From Streptococcus mitis (GTDB taxonomy: Bacteria; Bacillota; Bacilli; Lactobacillales; Streptococcaceae): a stretch of DNA of 64,000 bases. Positions 1-10,831 of this stretch are shown here, in pieces. The translations under genes and the position numbers were made by a program. Under the pieces are notes generated by a model, which saw nothing but the letters and a program-made list of their open reading frames with translations, was not told where the DNA came from and searched no databases. Within the stretch, counting starts at the first letter, position 1; every line of letters begins with the position of its first letter. The stretch covers positions 1 to 64,000 of the forward strand of contig NZ_SPGF01000002.1 of assembly GCF_005844455.1 (NCBI RefSeq). Direction: 5' to 3'.

Positions 1-101
1 AGACAATCAAGCATCAGTTGAAACGTCGCTTTTTTAACACCTATCAACAATTTGAAATTCTCTGAGTTTAATTTTAAGGCTTTTTCGTATGTTGTTTCCA
101 T
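1..101 (-). CDS. 5' fragment of an IS transposase (IS5/IS1381-like), runs off the window
   Basis: Reading leftward from an ATG at 101 there is an open frame of 33 codons that continues past base 1. The start reads METTYEKALKLN and then LLIGVKKATFQLML. That layout (short lead-in, then 'L.GV...TF..ML') resembles the first ORF of pneumococcal IS5-family elements such as IS1381, from memory of the family only. A TATACT hexamer just upstream could be its -10. I cannot see the other end or the terminal repeats, so completeness and exact family are open. It would lie directly downstream of the DltD-like gene. Confidence 0.5.
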   Translation of the reverse strand, partial: METTYEKALKLNSENFKLLIGVKKATFQLMLDC

Positions 102-268
102 AGCTTTAGTATACCACTTTTGAGTTACCGAACAATTCTAGTATGTAATCCTAGAATTCACTATAGATAAATTCTTGAATATTCGAAAAATCAGTCACAA
201 AACAGTAAATCACGATGCTTAAGATAACCGTATAGAAAAATAGCGTCCACAAGATTAAACGGTGTGTG

Positions 269-1441
269 TTAGTTATCTTGGTTTGCAAATTTGTAAAGTT
301 CTTTTTCAACTTCCATCCATCCTTTCACCCCAACGTGCATCACGTCAAATAAAAAGTAATCATCATACTCTCTGTTTCCATAGTTTAGTACTGTTGCACC
401 ATGGTTTTTTGCGACATCTTCTATTTTTTTATAAGTTTTTTCTCGCATCTCTCTTGAGACACCTGTGTAGTCGTTCCATTTCCCATTTACTGGGAAAATA
501 ATAACCTCAACTTCAATTCCCAATTCCTTAGCAACTGTCAAGAAAAGTTCCATATCTGAATATTCTGGTGACTCTAGGTAACTCAAATCTTTATTAGAAT
601 CTTTCAGTGATGCATAGCGGTCTTTTAAGTAAGTATTGTAGTAGTTATTATCAACAGCATAGTCATTATTGTCTGTTTTCTTTTTGACCTCTTCCACAAA
701 CTGATTCGTCATCTTCTGCCAATCATAGTCTGGGGTTTTGTCTCCTAGCGAAGGATAATCTGATTTGGCATGCTTTTGATAAAAAGTCTGTTTGAGCTTA
801 AAGGAATACATCGCGTTATCTAACTCTAATAGTTTTTTATCAACAATAGTTCCTTTTCCATCTATGAAATAACTTTTATATTTTTTGTAGATATCATTTT
901 GTTGCTTGTTCCCCTTGGTAATCTCGATAATACGATTGATCAGTTTTTCTTTCGTTTCCTTACTAATCTTGTCATTATCTAGCATGTGGAAGATATGTTC
1001 CTGAGAAGCCTTGTTCAAAAAGGCATCTTGATGGGTCCCATCTTTTTCAAACCACTGAACCGACTCTACTATAGCTACTTTTCGCTTACTCATAGATCCT
1101 TCAATAGAGCCCAAGGTCGTAGCCTGAATGATGTTTTGAGAATAACTAGTCCCAATCTGCATGATATTAAAATCGTTGTAGTTAAAAATTTTATTTGGAT
1201 GATAGTCTTCATTTATCGTTGCAACCAACTCTGAAGAACCCAATAAAACCAGTGTATTGGGGGTGATATTGCTTGTTAAAATATCTCTACTTTTATACTT
1301 TTCATACGAGGTGCTATAACAAATACTGTTATCCTTGACTTTATAATAATCATCAATCTTCTTGACATACGTCACATTTAAAAGGGCAAGCGTCGCAATT
1401 ACGAGCACAAGCGATAGTAAAAATGCTTTTAATTTAATCAT
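269..1441 (-). CDS. DltD-like SGNH-fold acyl-transfer protein
   Basis: 390 aa with one N-terminal membrane anchor (about residues 5-25) and an extracellular domain. Family hallmarks are visible: the nucleophile motif LLGSSEL near residue 68 and a C-terminal DVMHVGVKGW carrying the Asp and His expected of the DltD SGNH hydrolase fold. DltD works with DltB in D-alanylating teichoic acids. The sequence looks clearly different from the classical pneumococcal DltD as I remember it, so I read it as a paralogue. It follows the MBOAT gene by 53 bp. The normal dlt order has dltC between B and D; here there is no room for a carrier protein. The substrate is unknown; another O-acyl modification is possible. 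Confidence 0.75.
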   Translation of the reverse strand: MIKLKAFLLSLVLVIATLALLNVTYVKKIDDYYKVKDNSICYSTSYEKYKSRDILTSNITPNTLVLLGSSELVATINEDYHPNKIFNYNDFNIMQIGTSYSQNIIQATTLGSIEGSMSKRKVAIVESVQWFEKDGTHQDAFLNKASQEHIFHMLDNDKISKETKEKLINRIIEITKGNKQQNDIYKKYKSYFIDGKGTIVDKKLLELDNAMYSFKLKQTFYQKHAKSDYPSLGDKTPDYDWQKMTNQFVEEVKKKTDNNDYAVDNNYYNTYLKDRYASLKDSNKDLSYLESPEYSDMELFLTVAKELGIEVEVIIFPVNGKWNDYTGVSREMREKTYKKIEDVAKNHGATVLNYGNREYDDYFLFDVMHVGVKGWMEVEKELYKFANQDN

Positions 1442-1494
1442 CTCGTTTTATCCTATCCCTTCAATCTAGCAGATTTCTTTTCAATCTCTTATCT

Positions 1495-2643
1495 CTATAA
1501 AATCGTCAGTAAGATTTTATAGAGTTCACCCGAAAAGATAAAGAAACCAATCATAACCAAATGTATGGTCACAAACCAACTTAATAGCTTATACCAGTTT
1601 TTGTTTTTATTTTTTTTATAAAAAGTGCTTTTCTTTTGATACACTTCAAATCCAGCCATCAAGGCACCATGATAAAAACCATAAACAATGTAGCTCACAC
1701 TGAGACCATGCCAAAAACCCATGACCAACATATTGACCATATAGGCATAGGTTGCATTATGTAATCTATTTTTAAACCATTTTTTCCTGATAACCTGCAT
1801 CAATACTCTTGAAAATACAAAATCTCTCAACCAGGTCGACAAGGTGATATGCCATCTGGTCCAGAAATCCTTGATATCGACACTCAAGAAAGGTTTGTTA
1901 AAATTCATTGGTGTCTGAATACCTAGAATATTACTACTTCCAACGGCCATTAGACTATAGCCTGCAAAGTCGAAGAACAGATACAAGGTATAAAGGTACA
2001 TGTACTTGATTGAGTAAACGACTGTGCCAGTATTGCTTAGAGCAAGTAATATCTGGTACACATAGGTTGACAAAACAACCTTGTAAAGAAGGCCTAGAAC
2101 GATACGATACACACCGTTCCCTGCTAACTCTAGATACTCTTTTCGGGGCATGACTTCGTTTATCTCTTTTAAAAATCTCCTACTCCGATCAATCGGACCA
2201 GCACTAACTGTTGGGAAAAAGAGCAAAAACTGTAAGTAATCTTTTACACTGATTTTTTCTTTGATCAAGCCATCCGATATTTCTAGCATAATCTGAATGG
2301 TCTTAAAGGACATGTAAGAAATTCCAATAAAGGCCAACAAATGCAGAGAAGTCAGGGCAAAAACTTTATTGATCACTAAAGGAAGAATAGAAAGGAAAAT
2401 CAGAGGTTTCAGCCGCTTTACTTCTATCCTCTGTGCTAGAAAAACTAGAAAATATTGATAAATGACAAAGGCGAGTAAATAGACAATCATTGCTCTACTC
2501 TTGCCATAAATAGCTCCTGCAAATAAGAGGGAGAGCACCAAAATATAGTAGTCCTTACGTTTTTCAAAAAAGTTTACCACAAAACCAATCAGTAAAACTG
2601 CAAACAGAAGAAGGAAAAACTCATTCCCCTCGAAATAATTCAT
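1495..2643 (-). CDS. DltB-like MBOAT membrane acyltransferase
   Basis: 382 aa from an ATG at 2643, chosen because GGAG sits 10 nt upstream; an in-frame TTG three codons earlier lies too close to that site. It is a polytopic membrane protein of the MBOAT family: SAGPIDRSRRF near residue 150, WHITLSTWLRDFVFSR in the middle, and the catalytic His in MGFWHGLS. DltB moves an acyl group (D-Ala in the classical system) from a carrier across the membrane, and DltD completes transfer. This gene and the DltD-like gene form a two-gene operon with its own promoter; no ligase (dltA) or carrier (dltC) is adjacent. D-alanyl specificity is not proven. Confidence 0.8.
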   Translation of the reverse strand: MNYFEGNEFFLLLFAVLLIGFVVNFFEKRKDYYILVLSLLFAGAIYGKSRAMIVYLLAFVIYQYFLVFLAQRIEVKRLKPLIFLSILPLVINKVFALTSLHLLAFIGISYMSFKTIQIMLEISDGLIKEKISVKDYLQFLLFFPTVSAGPIDRSRRFLKEINEVMPRKEYLELAGNGVYRIVLGLLYKVVLSTYVYQILLALSNTGTVVYSIKYMYLYTLYLFFDFAGYSLMAVGSSNILGIQTPMNFNKPFLSVDIKDFWTRWHITLSTWLRDFVFSRVLMQVIRKKWFKNRLHNATYAYMVNMLVMGFWHGLSVSYIVYGFYHGALMAGFEVYQKKSTFYKKNKNKNWYKLLSWFVTIHLVMIGFFIFSGELYKILLTIL

Positions 2644-2736
2644 ACCAGCCAAACTCCTTTTTTCTTTTTCTCATCTCTTGATTTATCTTTTGAGGATTAG
2701 TTCCTATCATATTACCAAGGATAGTTAACTTTACTC

Positions 2737-2745
2737 ATTATATCA
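2737..2745 (-). promoter_or_regulatory. Extended -10 promoter of the DltB/DltD-like operon
   Basis: The minus strand reads TGATATAAT here (TG-n-TATAAT, extended -10), about 95 bp upstream of the MBOAT start. No good -35 is visible, as is common for extended -10 promoters in streptococci. Confidence 0.55.
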
Positions 2746-2934
2746 TAATTTAAAAACTATAAATACTTCTATTATCTCATTTCCTAAAATAAAAAATTCA
2801 ACTGACTCTTAGTAATGAGACGAAATTATTCACACCATAAATAAAATTCAAGAACAAAAAATTGATGAAGGAACCAGTGAAGGATTCTGCCTTTTTACTG
2901 AAATAGTAATCAACACCAGTATATAAACTTAAAA

Positions 2935-2988
2935 AATCAAAACGACCAAAATGAAGTGAGAAAGTACTCCTTATTTTGGTCGTTTTTT
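2935..2988 (-). terminator. Bidirectional intrinsic terminator after glpF
   Basis: Perfect 12-bp arms (AACGACCAAAAT at 2941-2952 and its complement at 2973-2984) with a 20-nt loop, flanked by A/T runs on both sides. It ends the glpKOF transcript on the minus strand. Confidence 0.85.
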
Positions 2989-3032
2989 GTAAGTTATGTT
3001 TATTGAGGTATGAATAATTGAGTTTTAATATC

Positions 3033-3737
3033 TTAGAAAAGTGAGAATACAAGCACAGCTAAGGCTGCACCGATAACAGGTCCCACAACAGGAATCCAAG
3101 CATAAGACCAGTCTCCGTCTCCCTTGTTTGAAATTGGCAGAAGGCTATGCATGATACGAGGGCCAAGGTCACGCGCAGGGTTCAAGGCATAACCTGTTGT
3201 ACCACCTAGTGATAGACCGATACCGACAATCAACGTTCCCACTGCAAAGGTTCCGATACCTGCCTGAAAATCATAAAGTCCCAAAGCAAAGATTGTCAAC
3301 ACCAAAACAAAGGTTCCAAGGATTTCACTGATCAAGTTAGAAACTGTATCCTTGATGGCTGGACCAGTACTGAAAGTTGCCAGTATATTACCTGCATTTT
3401 CTTCTGCCTCATAATGCGGTTTAAATTGCAACCAAACCAAAATCTGACCAATCATAGCCCCTGCGAACTGAGCTAGGATGTAAGGGAAAACGGAAGCCCA
3501 AGGCAAACCACCTTTTAAGGCCACACCAATAGTCACAGCTGGGTTTAAATGAGCTGGACTGAGCTTGCCAGATACAAATGCTGCAACCGCAACTGCAATC
3601 CCCCAACCCATGGTAATCACAATCCAACCTGAGCTGTTGCTCTTGGTTTTAGGAAGAACCACACCTGCAACAACACCATTTCCTAGAAGAATCAGGATTA
3701 AAGTTCCTAAAAATTCTCCAAATAATTCATTCATCAT
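3033..3737 (-). CDS. glpF: Glycerol facilitator (aquaporin family)
   Basis: 234 aa from the ATG at 3737, supported by GGAG nine nt upstream; a longer in-frame start exists but lacks a ribosome site. Six-helix MIP fold with the two pore motifs, HLNPAVT in the first half and the second-half variant ALNPARD. The Asp after the second NPA motif is typical of glycerol-conducting members. It imports glycerol by facilitated diffusion. It is the last gene of glpK-glpO-glpF, 69 bp after glpO, and ends before a strong terminator. Confidence 0.93.
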   Translation of the reverse strand: MMNELFGEFLGTLILILLGNGVVAGVVLPKTKSNSSGWIVITMGWGIAVAVAAFVSGKLSPAHLNPAVTIGVALKGGLPWASVFPYILAQFAGAMIGQILVWLQFKPHYEAEENAGNILATFSTGPAIKDTVSNLISEILGTFVLVLTIFALGLYDFQAGIGTFAVGTLIVGIGLSLGGTTGYALNPARDLGPRIMHSLLPISNKGDGDWSYAWIPVVGPVIGAALAVLVFSLF

Positions 3738-3806
3738 CTTTCTGTCTCCATTAAAAAGAAGGGGTGGGCGACAAGGAATGCTGCCCTCCACCTCTTTGAT
3801 TTTTTC

Positions 3807-5633
3807 TTAATTTTTTAATTCTGCTAAATCGTTTTGAGCAAGAGCTGCTTCGACATCCGCACGGTAGGCTGCTTTTTCTTCTTCAGTCCAGTCATAGAAT
3901 CGTCCCATTTCATCCAAAACTGGCTCAACGATGCTATCCAAGCTATCACGCATAAAGAGCATATGGTTGGTACGACGAAGAAGGAAGTCAACTGGGCTAA
4001 GTGCCAACTCATTGCGCATTGCATAGTGAAGGGACAAGGTATCTGCCAAGCTGAGACCTGGTGCTTGTTCCAAGCTATGAGCAAGGGCAAAGACCTTAGG
4101 TGCATTTGAACCGTAAAGATTTGCCAGATAGTGAGCTTCCTTGCTATCCAATCCACGTGAAACTCCAAGTTGAGCAAAAGCTTCAATTTCTGAGTCAACA
4201 TTTGCTGGGTTCAATTCTCCACCTGAAACAGGGTAAGTCTTAGAGTTGATGAGTTTGAAACTACGGTCAAATTCTTCTTTGAGGATATCGACCACGCGCT
4301 CCATAGCTCCTTCTGCCATCTTACGGTAGTCTGTGATTTTACCACCAGCAAGGGTCAACAGGCCATTCTCATCACGGTCCAAGCTGGAACCACGAGAAAC
4401 TGCAGATGGATCCAAATGTTTCTCAGATGTGCTGCTTTCAAGCTTGCTGACAGCAGACTCAACATCTTCACGCGTTTTTTCTTTAGAGAGATAAGATTCA
4501 ACAGTCGCAATCAAGTTGTTAAAGCTTTCATCACTGATGGTTCCGTTGTTTCCACCATTGTAGTCAGAAGCGCTATTACCTGCAATCAATGGACGAAGAC
4601 CTGCCCAGCTGCTTTCGATATCATCAATGGTGATATTAGCTTCTGGGAAGCGGTTGTTGACAATGCCAAGTAGGTAATCTACATCTTCTTGAGTTACTTT
4701 TGGATGTTCCAAATCACCTGTGTAGTCTGTATCAGTTGTACCGAAGTAGGTCTTGTTTTCACGTGGGAGAACAAAGACCATACGACCGTCACCCAAGCCT
4801 GTATCAAAGTAAACTGGTTGAGAAACCTTGATTTTGCTTGAATCCACTACCAAGTGAACTCCCTTAGTTGGACGCATTTGTGAGAATTGGGTTCCCTTAT
4901 TAGACAAATTACGCACCTTGTCGCTCCAAGGACCTGTTGTGTTGATCACCAGACGCGCCTTGATTTCAAAGACTTGGTCTGTCAACAAATCACGAGCTAC
5001 AACACCAATAATCTTGCCACTTTCGTCAAAGAGGAATCCTTCTGCCTTAACATGGTTGGCAATGAGGGCACCATCTTGGTTGGCACGTTTGATATTTTCA
5101 ATCACAAGACGCGCATCGTTGTTACGGAAGTCAAGATAAACCCCACCTCCTACCAAGCCTTCTTTCTTCAAGTTTGGCTGGCGTTCCAAGACTTCTTCCT
5201 TGCTCAAGACCTTGTTGGCAGCTGGGGTGTTGCTAACACCTGCCAAGAGGTCGTACAAATCCATAGCTACTTTCAAACGGAAGAGGCTAAAGGTCGCTCC
5301 ATCCTCATCGTAAACTGGCAAGAGCATTGGATCTGGTTTTGGAATGTGTGGAGCGATTTGTTGAACCACTGCACGTTCTGAAACCGTATCTGATACCACT
5401 TCTACGTCGAATTGCTTAAGATAACGAAGTCCTCCGTGAACCAATTTTGTTGAACGGCTGGATGTTCCTTCTGCGAAGTCCTGCATTTCGATCAAACCAG
5501 TTTCAAGACCACTAGCTGCCGCCTGCAAGGCTACACCAGCCCCTGTGATTCCTCCACCGATAATCAAGAGATCCAGAGTACGTTCCTGCATTTTTTTAAT
5601 TGATAATTCACGTGTTTTCTTTGAAAATTCCAT
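3807..5633 (-). CDS. glpO: Alpha-glycerophosphate oxidase (FAD, H2O2-forming)
   Basis: 608 aa. The N-terminal dinucleotide fold IIGGGITGAG (about residues 24-33) is followed by the family signature GTSSRSTKLVHGG. Length matches streptococcal GlpO, which is longer than GlpD dehydrogenases and uses O2, producing dihydroxyacetone phosphate and hydrogen peroxide from glycerol-3-phosphate. It lies 41 bp after glpK and before glpF, so all three are probably co-transcribed. The short form GlpD is the alternative, but the length and a middle insert rich in Ser and Glu (about residues 370-405) favour the oxidase. Confidence 0.92.
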   Translation of the reverse strand: MEFSKKTRELSIKKMQERTLDLLIIGGGITGAGVALQAAASGLETGLIEMQDFAEGTSSRSTKLVHGGLRYLKQFDVEVVSDTVSERAVVQQIAPHIPKPDPMLLPVYDEDGATFSLFRLKVAMDLYDLLAGVSNTPAANKVLSKEEVLERQPNLKKEGLVGGGVYLDFRNNDARLVIENIKRANQDGALIANHVKAEGFLFDESGKIIGVVARDLLTDQVFEIKARLVINTTGPWSDKVRNLSNKGTQFSQMRPTKGVHLVVDSSKIKVSQPVYFDTGLGDGRMVFVLPRENKTYFGTTDTDYTGDLEHPKVTQEDVDYLLGIVNNRFPEANITIDDIESSWAGLRPLIAGNSASDYNGGNNGTISDESFNNLIATVESYLSKEKTREDVESAVSKLESSTSEKHLDPSAVSRGSSLDRDENGLLTLAGGKITDYRKMAEGAMERVVDILKEEFDRSFKLINSKTYPVSGGELNPANVDSEIEAFAQLGVSRGLDSKEAHYLANLYGSNAPKVFALAHSLEQAPGLSLADTLSLHYAMRNELALSPVDFLLRRTNHMLFMRDSLDSIVEPVLDEMGRFYDWTEEEKAAYRADVEAALAQNDLAELKN

Positions 5634-5674
5634 ATTTACACACTTTCTAACTGAGTCGCTTTATTCTTCCAGTA

Positions 5675-7228
<1,554 letters not shown>

Positions 7229-7234
7229 CTAACT

Positions 7235-7259
7235 AGTATACAAAATAAAGCGCTTTCTT
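7235..7259 (-). promoter_or_regulatory. glpK promoter with cre-like operator
   Basis: The minus strand has TATACT at 7240-7235. Directly upstream is the palindromic core GAAAGCGCTTT (7257-7247), close to the catabolite-responsive element consensus. Its position in the -10/-35 spacer fits repression by CcpA. Confidence 0.6.
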
Positions 7260-7311
7260 GTTTATCAACTTTTTTTAATTTTTAAAAAAATGTGAGGAGA
7301 TTGTGTGAATT

Positions 7312-7341
7312 TCACAAAAAGACCTGGAACAACCAAGCCTT
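7312..7341 (-). terminator. Weak hairpin after the glp regulator gene
   Basis: Imperfect stem AAAAGGCTTGG / CCAGGTCTTTTT on the minus strand just after the stop codon, with a U run. It would partly separate the regulator from glpK. Confidence 0.45.
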
Positions 7342-8751
7342 TTAAGTGAATAATAACTGACGGATCAATGCCAAATCTTCCATATCCAAGTCATTTTTTA
7401 AATAATAAACTGGTGTTTGTTCCTTCTTATGAATCGGATTATTGGTAACCAGCAAATCATAATGCCGAGTTCGGTCATAGGCTTCAATGGTAATGAAACG
7501 ATTGTATTCCAAATACCGTTTCAAAATGGCAGCCATCCTAGAAAAGACAAGGAAACCAGATGTCAAATCCAGACCAATTCGCATATGCTGACCACCATTT
7601 TCTGCCATATATTCTATCAACTGGAGCCATTCCCAGAGAATTTTTTTATCTAAAGCTGTCCCCTGATGAAAAGCGGGCAAGGCATGAAAAATCTTCTCTA
7701 CTATCCCCTTAAAATCATGTTCCATCAGCAAATAAGGATGACGATTCTCTAACTGGTACTTATAGCGGTCCTGTAAAATATAGCCCTTATATAGGTAGAC
7801 TTGACCACAAAGCTGACTAAGTTCATAGGTGACATGGTCCTCTGTATAATCACCCAGCAGCTCCTCTTTCTTCATTTCTTGAATCAATTGTGTCAGCAAA
7901 TCTGCCAACTGACCTCCAAAACCAAGAATATATTCCATAGTATGGAGGGGAAGAATGCGATGAGTTAGGAGGAAAGAGAAAAATATCATCATCTCACCAT
8001 CCTCAGTTCCTAGAGGAAGGTGTTGCCCAGCAAAAAAGGACGGAGCCTTTCGATGCAAACGAAGGTAGAAAATATTGTCAAAATACCCTCGCATTTTCTC
8101 TTCTATAACTTGAAACTGACAGGCATTGACCCGTAGACGTTGTTGACTGATGTGAGTCCAGAGAACCAAGTCCAATTTCTGCCCCGAAGACAAGCTGGCA
8201 CCGCAGATTTCTTCTAGTGTAGCAATCTCCTGCTTTCTCTCTGGCTTCTGCATGTGACCTTCCCATTCCTGACTCGACCAAACCTTGCGGAAAAGACAGA
8301 AATAGAAATAGCGAATCTGATGCTCCGGACCTCGCCAACGGCCATTTTGGATGGATAAATCAAATTCTGACAAAATCTGATTTAAACTAGCCAAGTGGCG
8401 ACCAAGCGTAGCCTCACTAATCATCAATTCTTGAGCCAGCTGATGGGCTAAAAACTGTTGGTGATAGAGAAGATAAACAAGAATTTGATATTTAACAGCA
8501 TTCTCCAAAAACAAGCTCCGAATATCTCTTCCCTTGGTAGTTGCACCGATCGATAGACGCAGATTCTCATCTTCTAAGTAGATCGTCAGCTCTAAGCCAC
8601 TATCCAAAGCCTTGTCATTAAGCAGGGTGACATATTTGGTTAGGGTTGCTTTTGAAAATCCTGTCTCCTCCATTACAGCCTTGACAGTCGTCTGAGACTC
8701 TTGTAATAGAAAGGAAAGGATTAAAAATTGGCCAGATTCGGCCTTTTCCAT
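7342..8751 (-). CDS. Mga/PRD-like transcriptional regulator upstream of glpK
   Basis: 469 aa from the ATG at 8751, which has AGGAG five nt upstream; an ATG six codons earlier has a poorer site. The N-terminal 120 residues contain two helix-turn-helix segments ([15 protein letters not shown] and [15 protein letters not shown]), the arrangement of Mga/LicR/BglG-antiterminator-related regulators. The middle is helical and PRD-like. The C-terminus resembles an EIIB-like fold. No intact HPr-type phosphorylation site could be assigned by eye. Its place directly before glpKOF suggests control of glycerol genes; that is inference from context. Confidence 0.75.
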   Translation of the reverse strand: MEKAESGQFLILSFLLQESQTTVKAVMEETGFSKATLTKYVTLLNDKALDSGLELTIYLEDENLRLSIGATTKGRDIRSLFLENAVKYQILVYLLYHQQFLAHQLAQELMISEATLGRHLASLNQILSEFDLSIQNGRWRGPEHQIRYFYFCLFRKVWSSQEWEGHMQKPERKQEIATLEEICGASLSSGQKLDLVLWTHISQQRLRVNACQFQVIEEKMRGYFDNIFYLRLHRKAPSFFAGQHLPLGTEDGEMMIFFSFLLTHRILPLHTMEYILGFGGQLADLLTQLIQEMKKEELLGDYTEDHVTYELSQLCGQVYLYKGYILQDRYKYQLENRHPYLLMEHDFKGIVEKIFHALPAFHQGTALDKKILWEWLQLIEYMAENGGQHMRIGLDLTSGFLVFSRMAAILKRYLEYNRFITIEAYDRTRHYDLLVTNNPIHKKEQTPVYYLKNDLDMEDLALIRQLLFT

Positions 8752-8916
8752 CAAATCTCCTAAATACATTTGTTACCCCTTTCATTTTCTACCTTAAGCA
8801 TAGCATAAATCTTACAAATGCTGAAATAATCTGCTTCTCTTTTTATTTTCCTGCTGATTTCCTGGTCCATTATCCTGAAAATCAGCAAACACACGTCTCC
8901 CCCTTTGGGCATTTTT

Positions 8917-8926
8917 ATGCTAAAAT
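8917..8926 (+). promoter_or_regulatory. hslO promoter with almost no leader
   Basis: TGCTAAAAT (extended -10, TG-n-TAAAAT) ends at 8926, only 7 nt before the hslO ATG at 8934. Initiation 6-8 nt downstream would begin at or next to the start codon, and no Shine-Dalgarno is visible. Confidence 0.55.
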
Positions 8927-8933
8927 AGTAGCT

Positions 8934-9806
8934 ATGGATAAAATTATTAAAACAATATCAGAAAGCGGAGCCTTTCGTGCTTTTGTCCTTGACAGCACAG
9001 AAACCGTCCGCACTGCTCAAGAAAAACATCAAACCCAAGCTAGCTCAACAGTAGCGCTTGGTCGAACTCTTATCGCTAGCCAGATTCTCGCAGCCAATGA
9101 AAAAGGAAATACTAAACTTACAGTTAAGGTGCTGGGATCTAGCTCTCTAGGCGCTATCATCACCGTCGCTGATACCAAGGGGAACGTTAAAGGATACGTT
9201 CAAAATCCTGGTGTCGACATCAAAAAGACTGCAACTGGTGAAGTCCTAGTCGGACCTTTTGTCGGCAATGGTCAATTCCTTGTTATCACAGACTATGGTA
9301 CTGGAAATCCTTACAACTCTATGACTCCTCTCATCTCTGGAGAAATCGGTGAAGACTTGGCCTACTACCTGACCGAAAGTCAACAAACTCCTTCAGCCGT
9401 CGGCCTCAATGTTCTTTTGGATAAAGACGACAAGGTCAAAGTCGCCGGAGGTTTCCTTCTCCAAGTCTTGCCAGGAGCCAAGGAAGAAGAGATTGCTCGC
9501 TTTGAAAAACGTATCCAAGCAATGCCAGCTATCTCAGCCCTTCTGGAAAGTGAAGACCATATCGAAGCCCTCCTCAAGGCTATCTATGGTGACGAATCTT
9601 ACAAACGTCTATCTGAAGAAGAAATTCGTTTCCAATGTGACTGCAGCAAAGACCGTTTTATGAACGCTCTTGCTAGCCTTCCAAATTCAGACCTTGAGGA
9701 AATGAAAGAGGAAGACCACGGGGCAGAAATCACTTGTCAATTCTGCCAAACAACTTATAACTTTGATGAAAACGACCTGGAGGAACTCATTCGTGACAAA
9801 TCTTAA
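8934..9806 (+). CDS. hslO: Redox-regulated chaperone Hsp33
   Basis: 290 aa, normal size. The C-terminus carries the zinc and redox switch cysteines as CDC (near residue 235) and CQFC (near residue 268). In the oxidised cytosol Hsp33 loses zinc and becomes a holdase chaperone. The start ATG follows the only -10 by a few bases, so the mRNA may be leaderless. The stop overlaps the next gene by 14 bp, so the two are co-transcribed. Confidence 0.95.
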   Translation: MDKIIKTISESGAFRAFVLDSTETVRTAQEKHQTQASSTVALGRTLIASQILAANEKGNTKLTVKVLGSSSLGAIITVADTKGNVKGYVQNPGVDIKKTATGEVLVGPFVGNGQFLVITDYGTGNPYNSMTPLISGEIGEDLAYYLTESQQTPSAVGLNVLLDKDDKVKVAGGFLLQVLPGAKEEEIARFEKRIQAMPAISALLESEDHIEALLKAIYGDESYKRLSEEEIRFQCDCSKDRFMNALASLPNSDLEEMKEEDHGAEITCQFCQTTYNFDENDLEELIRDKS

Positions 9807-10773
9807 TACACCTTTTATGATTGGCAATGTTGAGATTCCCAATCGTACTGTTTTAGCACCCATGGCTGGCGTGACCAACTCAGCCTTTCGTACCATCGCA
9901 AAAGAGCTCGGAGCTGGACTCGTTGTCATGGAAATGGTCTCTGACAAGGGAATCCAATACAACAATGAAAAAACCCTGCACATGCTTCATATCGATGAAG
10001 GCGAAAACCCAGTCTCTATCCAACTTTTTGGTAGCGATGAAGACAGCCTCGCACGCGCAGCAGAATTCATCCAAGAAAACACTAAGACCGATATCGTCGA
10101 TATCAACATGGGCTGCCCTGTTAACAAAATCGTGAAGAACGAAGCTGGCGCTATGTGGCTCAAAGACCCAGACAAGATCTACTCTATCATCAACAAGGTC
10201 CAATCTGTCCTTGATATCCCCCTTACTGTCAAAATGCGTACCGGCTGGGCTGACCCGTCTCTTGCAGTAGAAAATGCTCTCGCTGCTGAAGCTGCAGGTG
10301 TTTCTGCCCTTGCCATGCATGGACGTACCCGTGAACAAATGTACACTGGCCACGCTGACCTTGAGACCCTTCACAAGGTCGCTCAAGCACTGACCAAGAT
10401 TCCATTCATCGCCAACGGTGACATCCGTACGGTACAAGAAGCCAAACAGCGTATCGAAGAAGTCGGTGCTGACGCAGTCATGATTGGTCGCGCAGCCATG
10501 GGTAATCCCTACCTCTTCAACCAGATCAACCACTACTTTGAAACAGGAGAAATCCTACCTGATTTGACCTTTGAAGACAAGATGAAAATTGCCTACGAAC
10601 ACTTGAAACGCTTGATTAACCTCAAAGGGGAAAATGTCGCAGTTCGTGAATTCCGTGGCCTCGCTCCTCACTACCTTCGTGGTACATCTGGTGCAGCCAA
10701 GCTTCGTGGAGCCATTTCACAAGCTAGCACTCTTGCAGAAATTGAGGACCTCTTGCAACTAGACAAAGCATAG
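9793..10773 (+). CDS. dus: tRNA-dihydrouridine synthase
   Basis: 326 aa from a GTG at 9793, chosen because GGAGG lies nine nt upstream inside the hslO end. The FMN-barrel motifs are present: [13 protein letters not shown] near the start, NMGCPVNKI with the catalytic Cys, MRTGW, and GRAAMGNP toward the end. It reduces specific uridines in tRNA to dihydrouridine. Translationally coupled to hslO by overlap. DusB-type subfamily is likely. Confidence 0.92.
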   Translation: MTNLNTPFMIGNVEIPNRTVLAPMAGVTNSAFRTIAKELGAGLVVMEMVSDKGIQYNNEKTLHMLHIDEGENPVSIQLFGSDEDSLARAAEFIQENTKTDIVDINMGCPVNKIVKNEAGAMWLKDPDKIYSIINKVQSVLDIPLTVKMRTGWADPSLAVENALAAEAAGVSALAMHGRTREQMYTGHADLETLHKVAQALTKIPFIANGDIRTVQEAKQRIEEVGADAVMIGRAAMGNPYLFNQINHYFETGEILPDLTFEDKMKIAYEHLKRLINLKGENVAVREFRGLAPHYLRGTSGAAKLRGAISQASTLAEIEDLLQLDKA

Positions 10774-10792
10774 TCTCACATCTACAACTCAC

Positions 10793-10831
10793 AAAAACGG
10801 CAAAGCTCAAAAATGAGTCTTGCCGTTTTTT
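10793..10831. terminator. Bidirectional terminator between dus and the DUF1275 gene
   Basis: 11-bp arms AAAAACGGCAA (10793-10803) and TTGCCGTTTTT (10820-10830) with a 16-nt loop. It serves the two convergent genes and overlaps the stop of the minus-strand gene. Confidence 0.85.

Larger units (their letters stand above)
2644..3032. other. Intergenic region between glpF and the DltB-like gene
   Basis: 389 bp without a convincing gene. It holds the promoter of the MBOAT operon on the right-to-left strand and a strong terminator hairpin at 2935-2988. A minus-strand open frame of 84 codons crosses the region, but the terminator lies inside it and it overlaps the glpF end, so I do not call it. Confidence 0.6.

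Noticed and set aside
2798-3052. 84-codon minus-strand open frame downstream of glpF
   Set aside because: It overlaps the glpF end and runs through a strong terminator, has no clear ribosome site and resembles no family I know.
9880-10533. Long minus-strand open frame opposite dus
   Set aside because: dus is clearly conserved on the plus strand; this frame lacks recognisable domains and is a codon-bias shadow.
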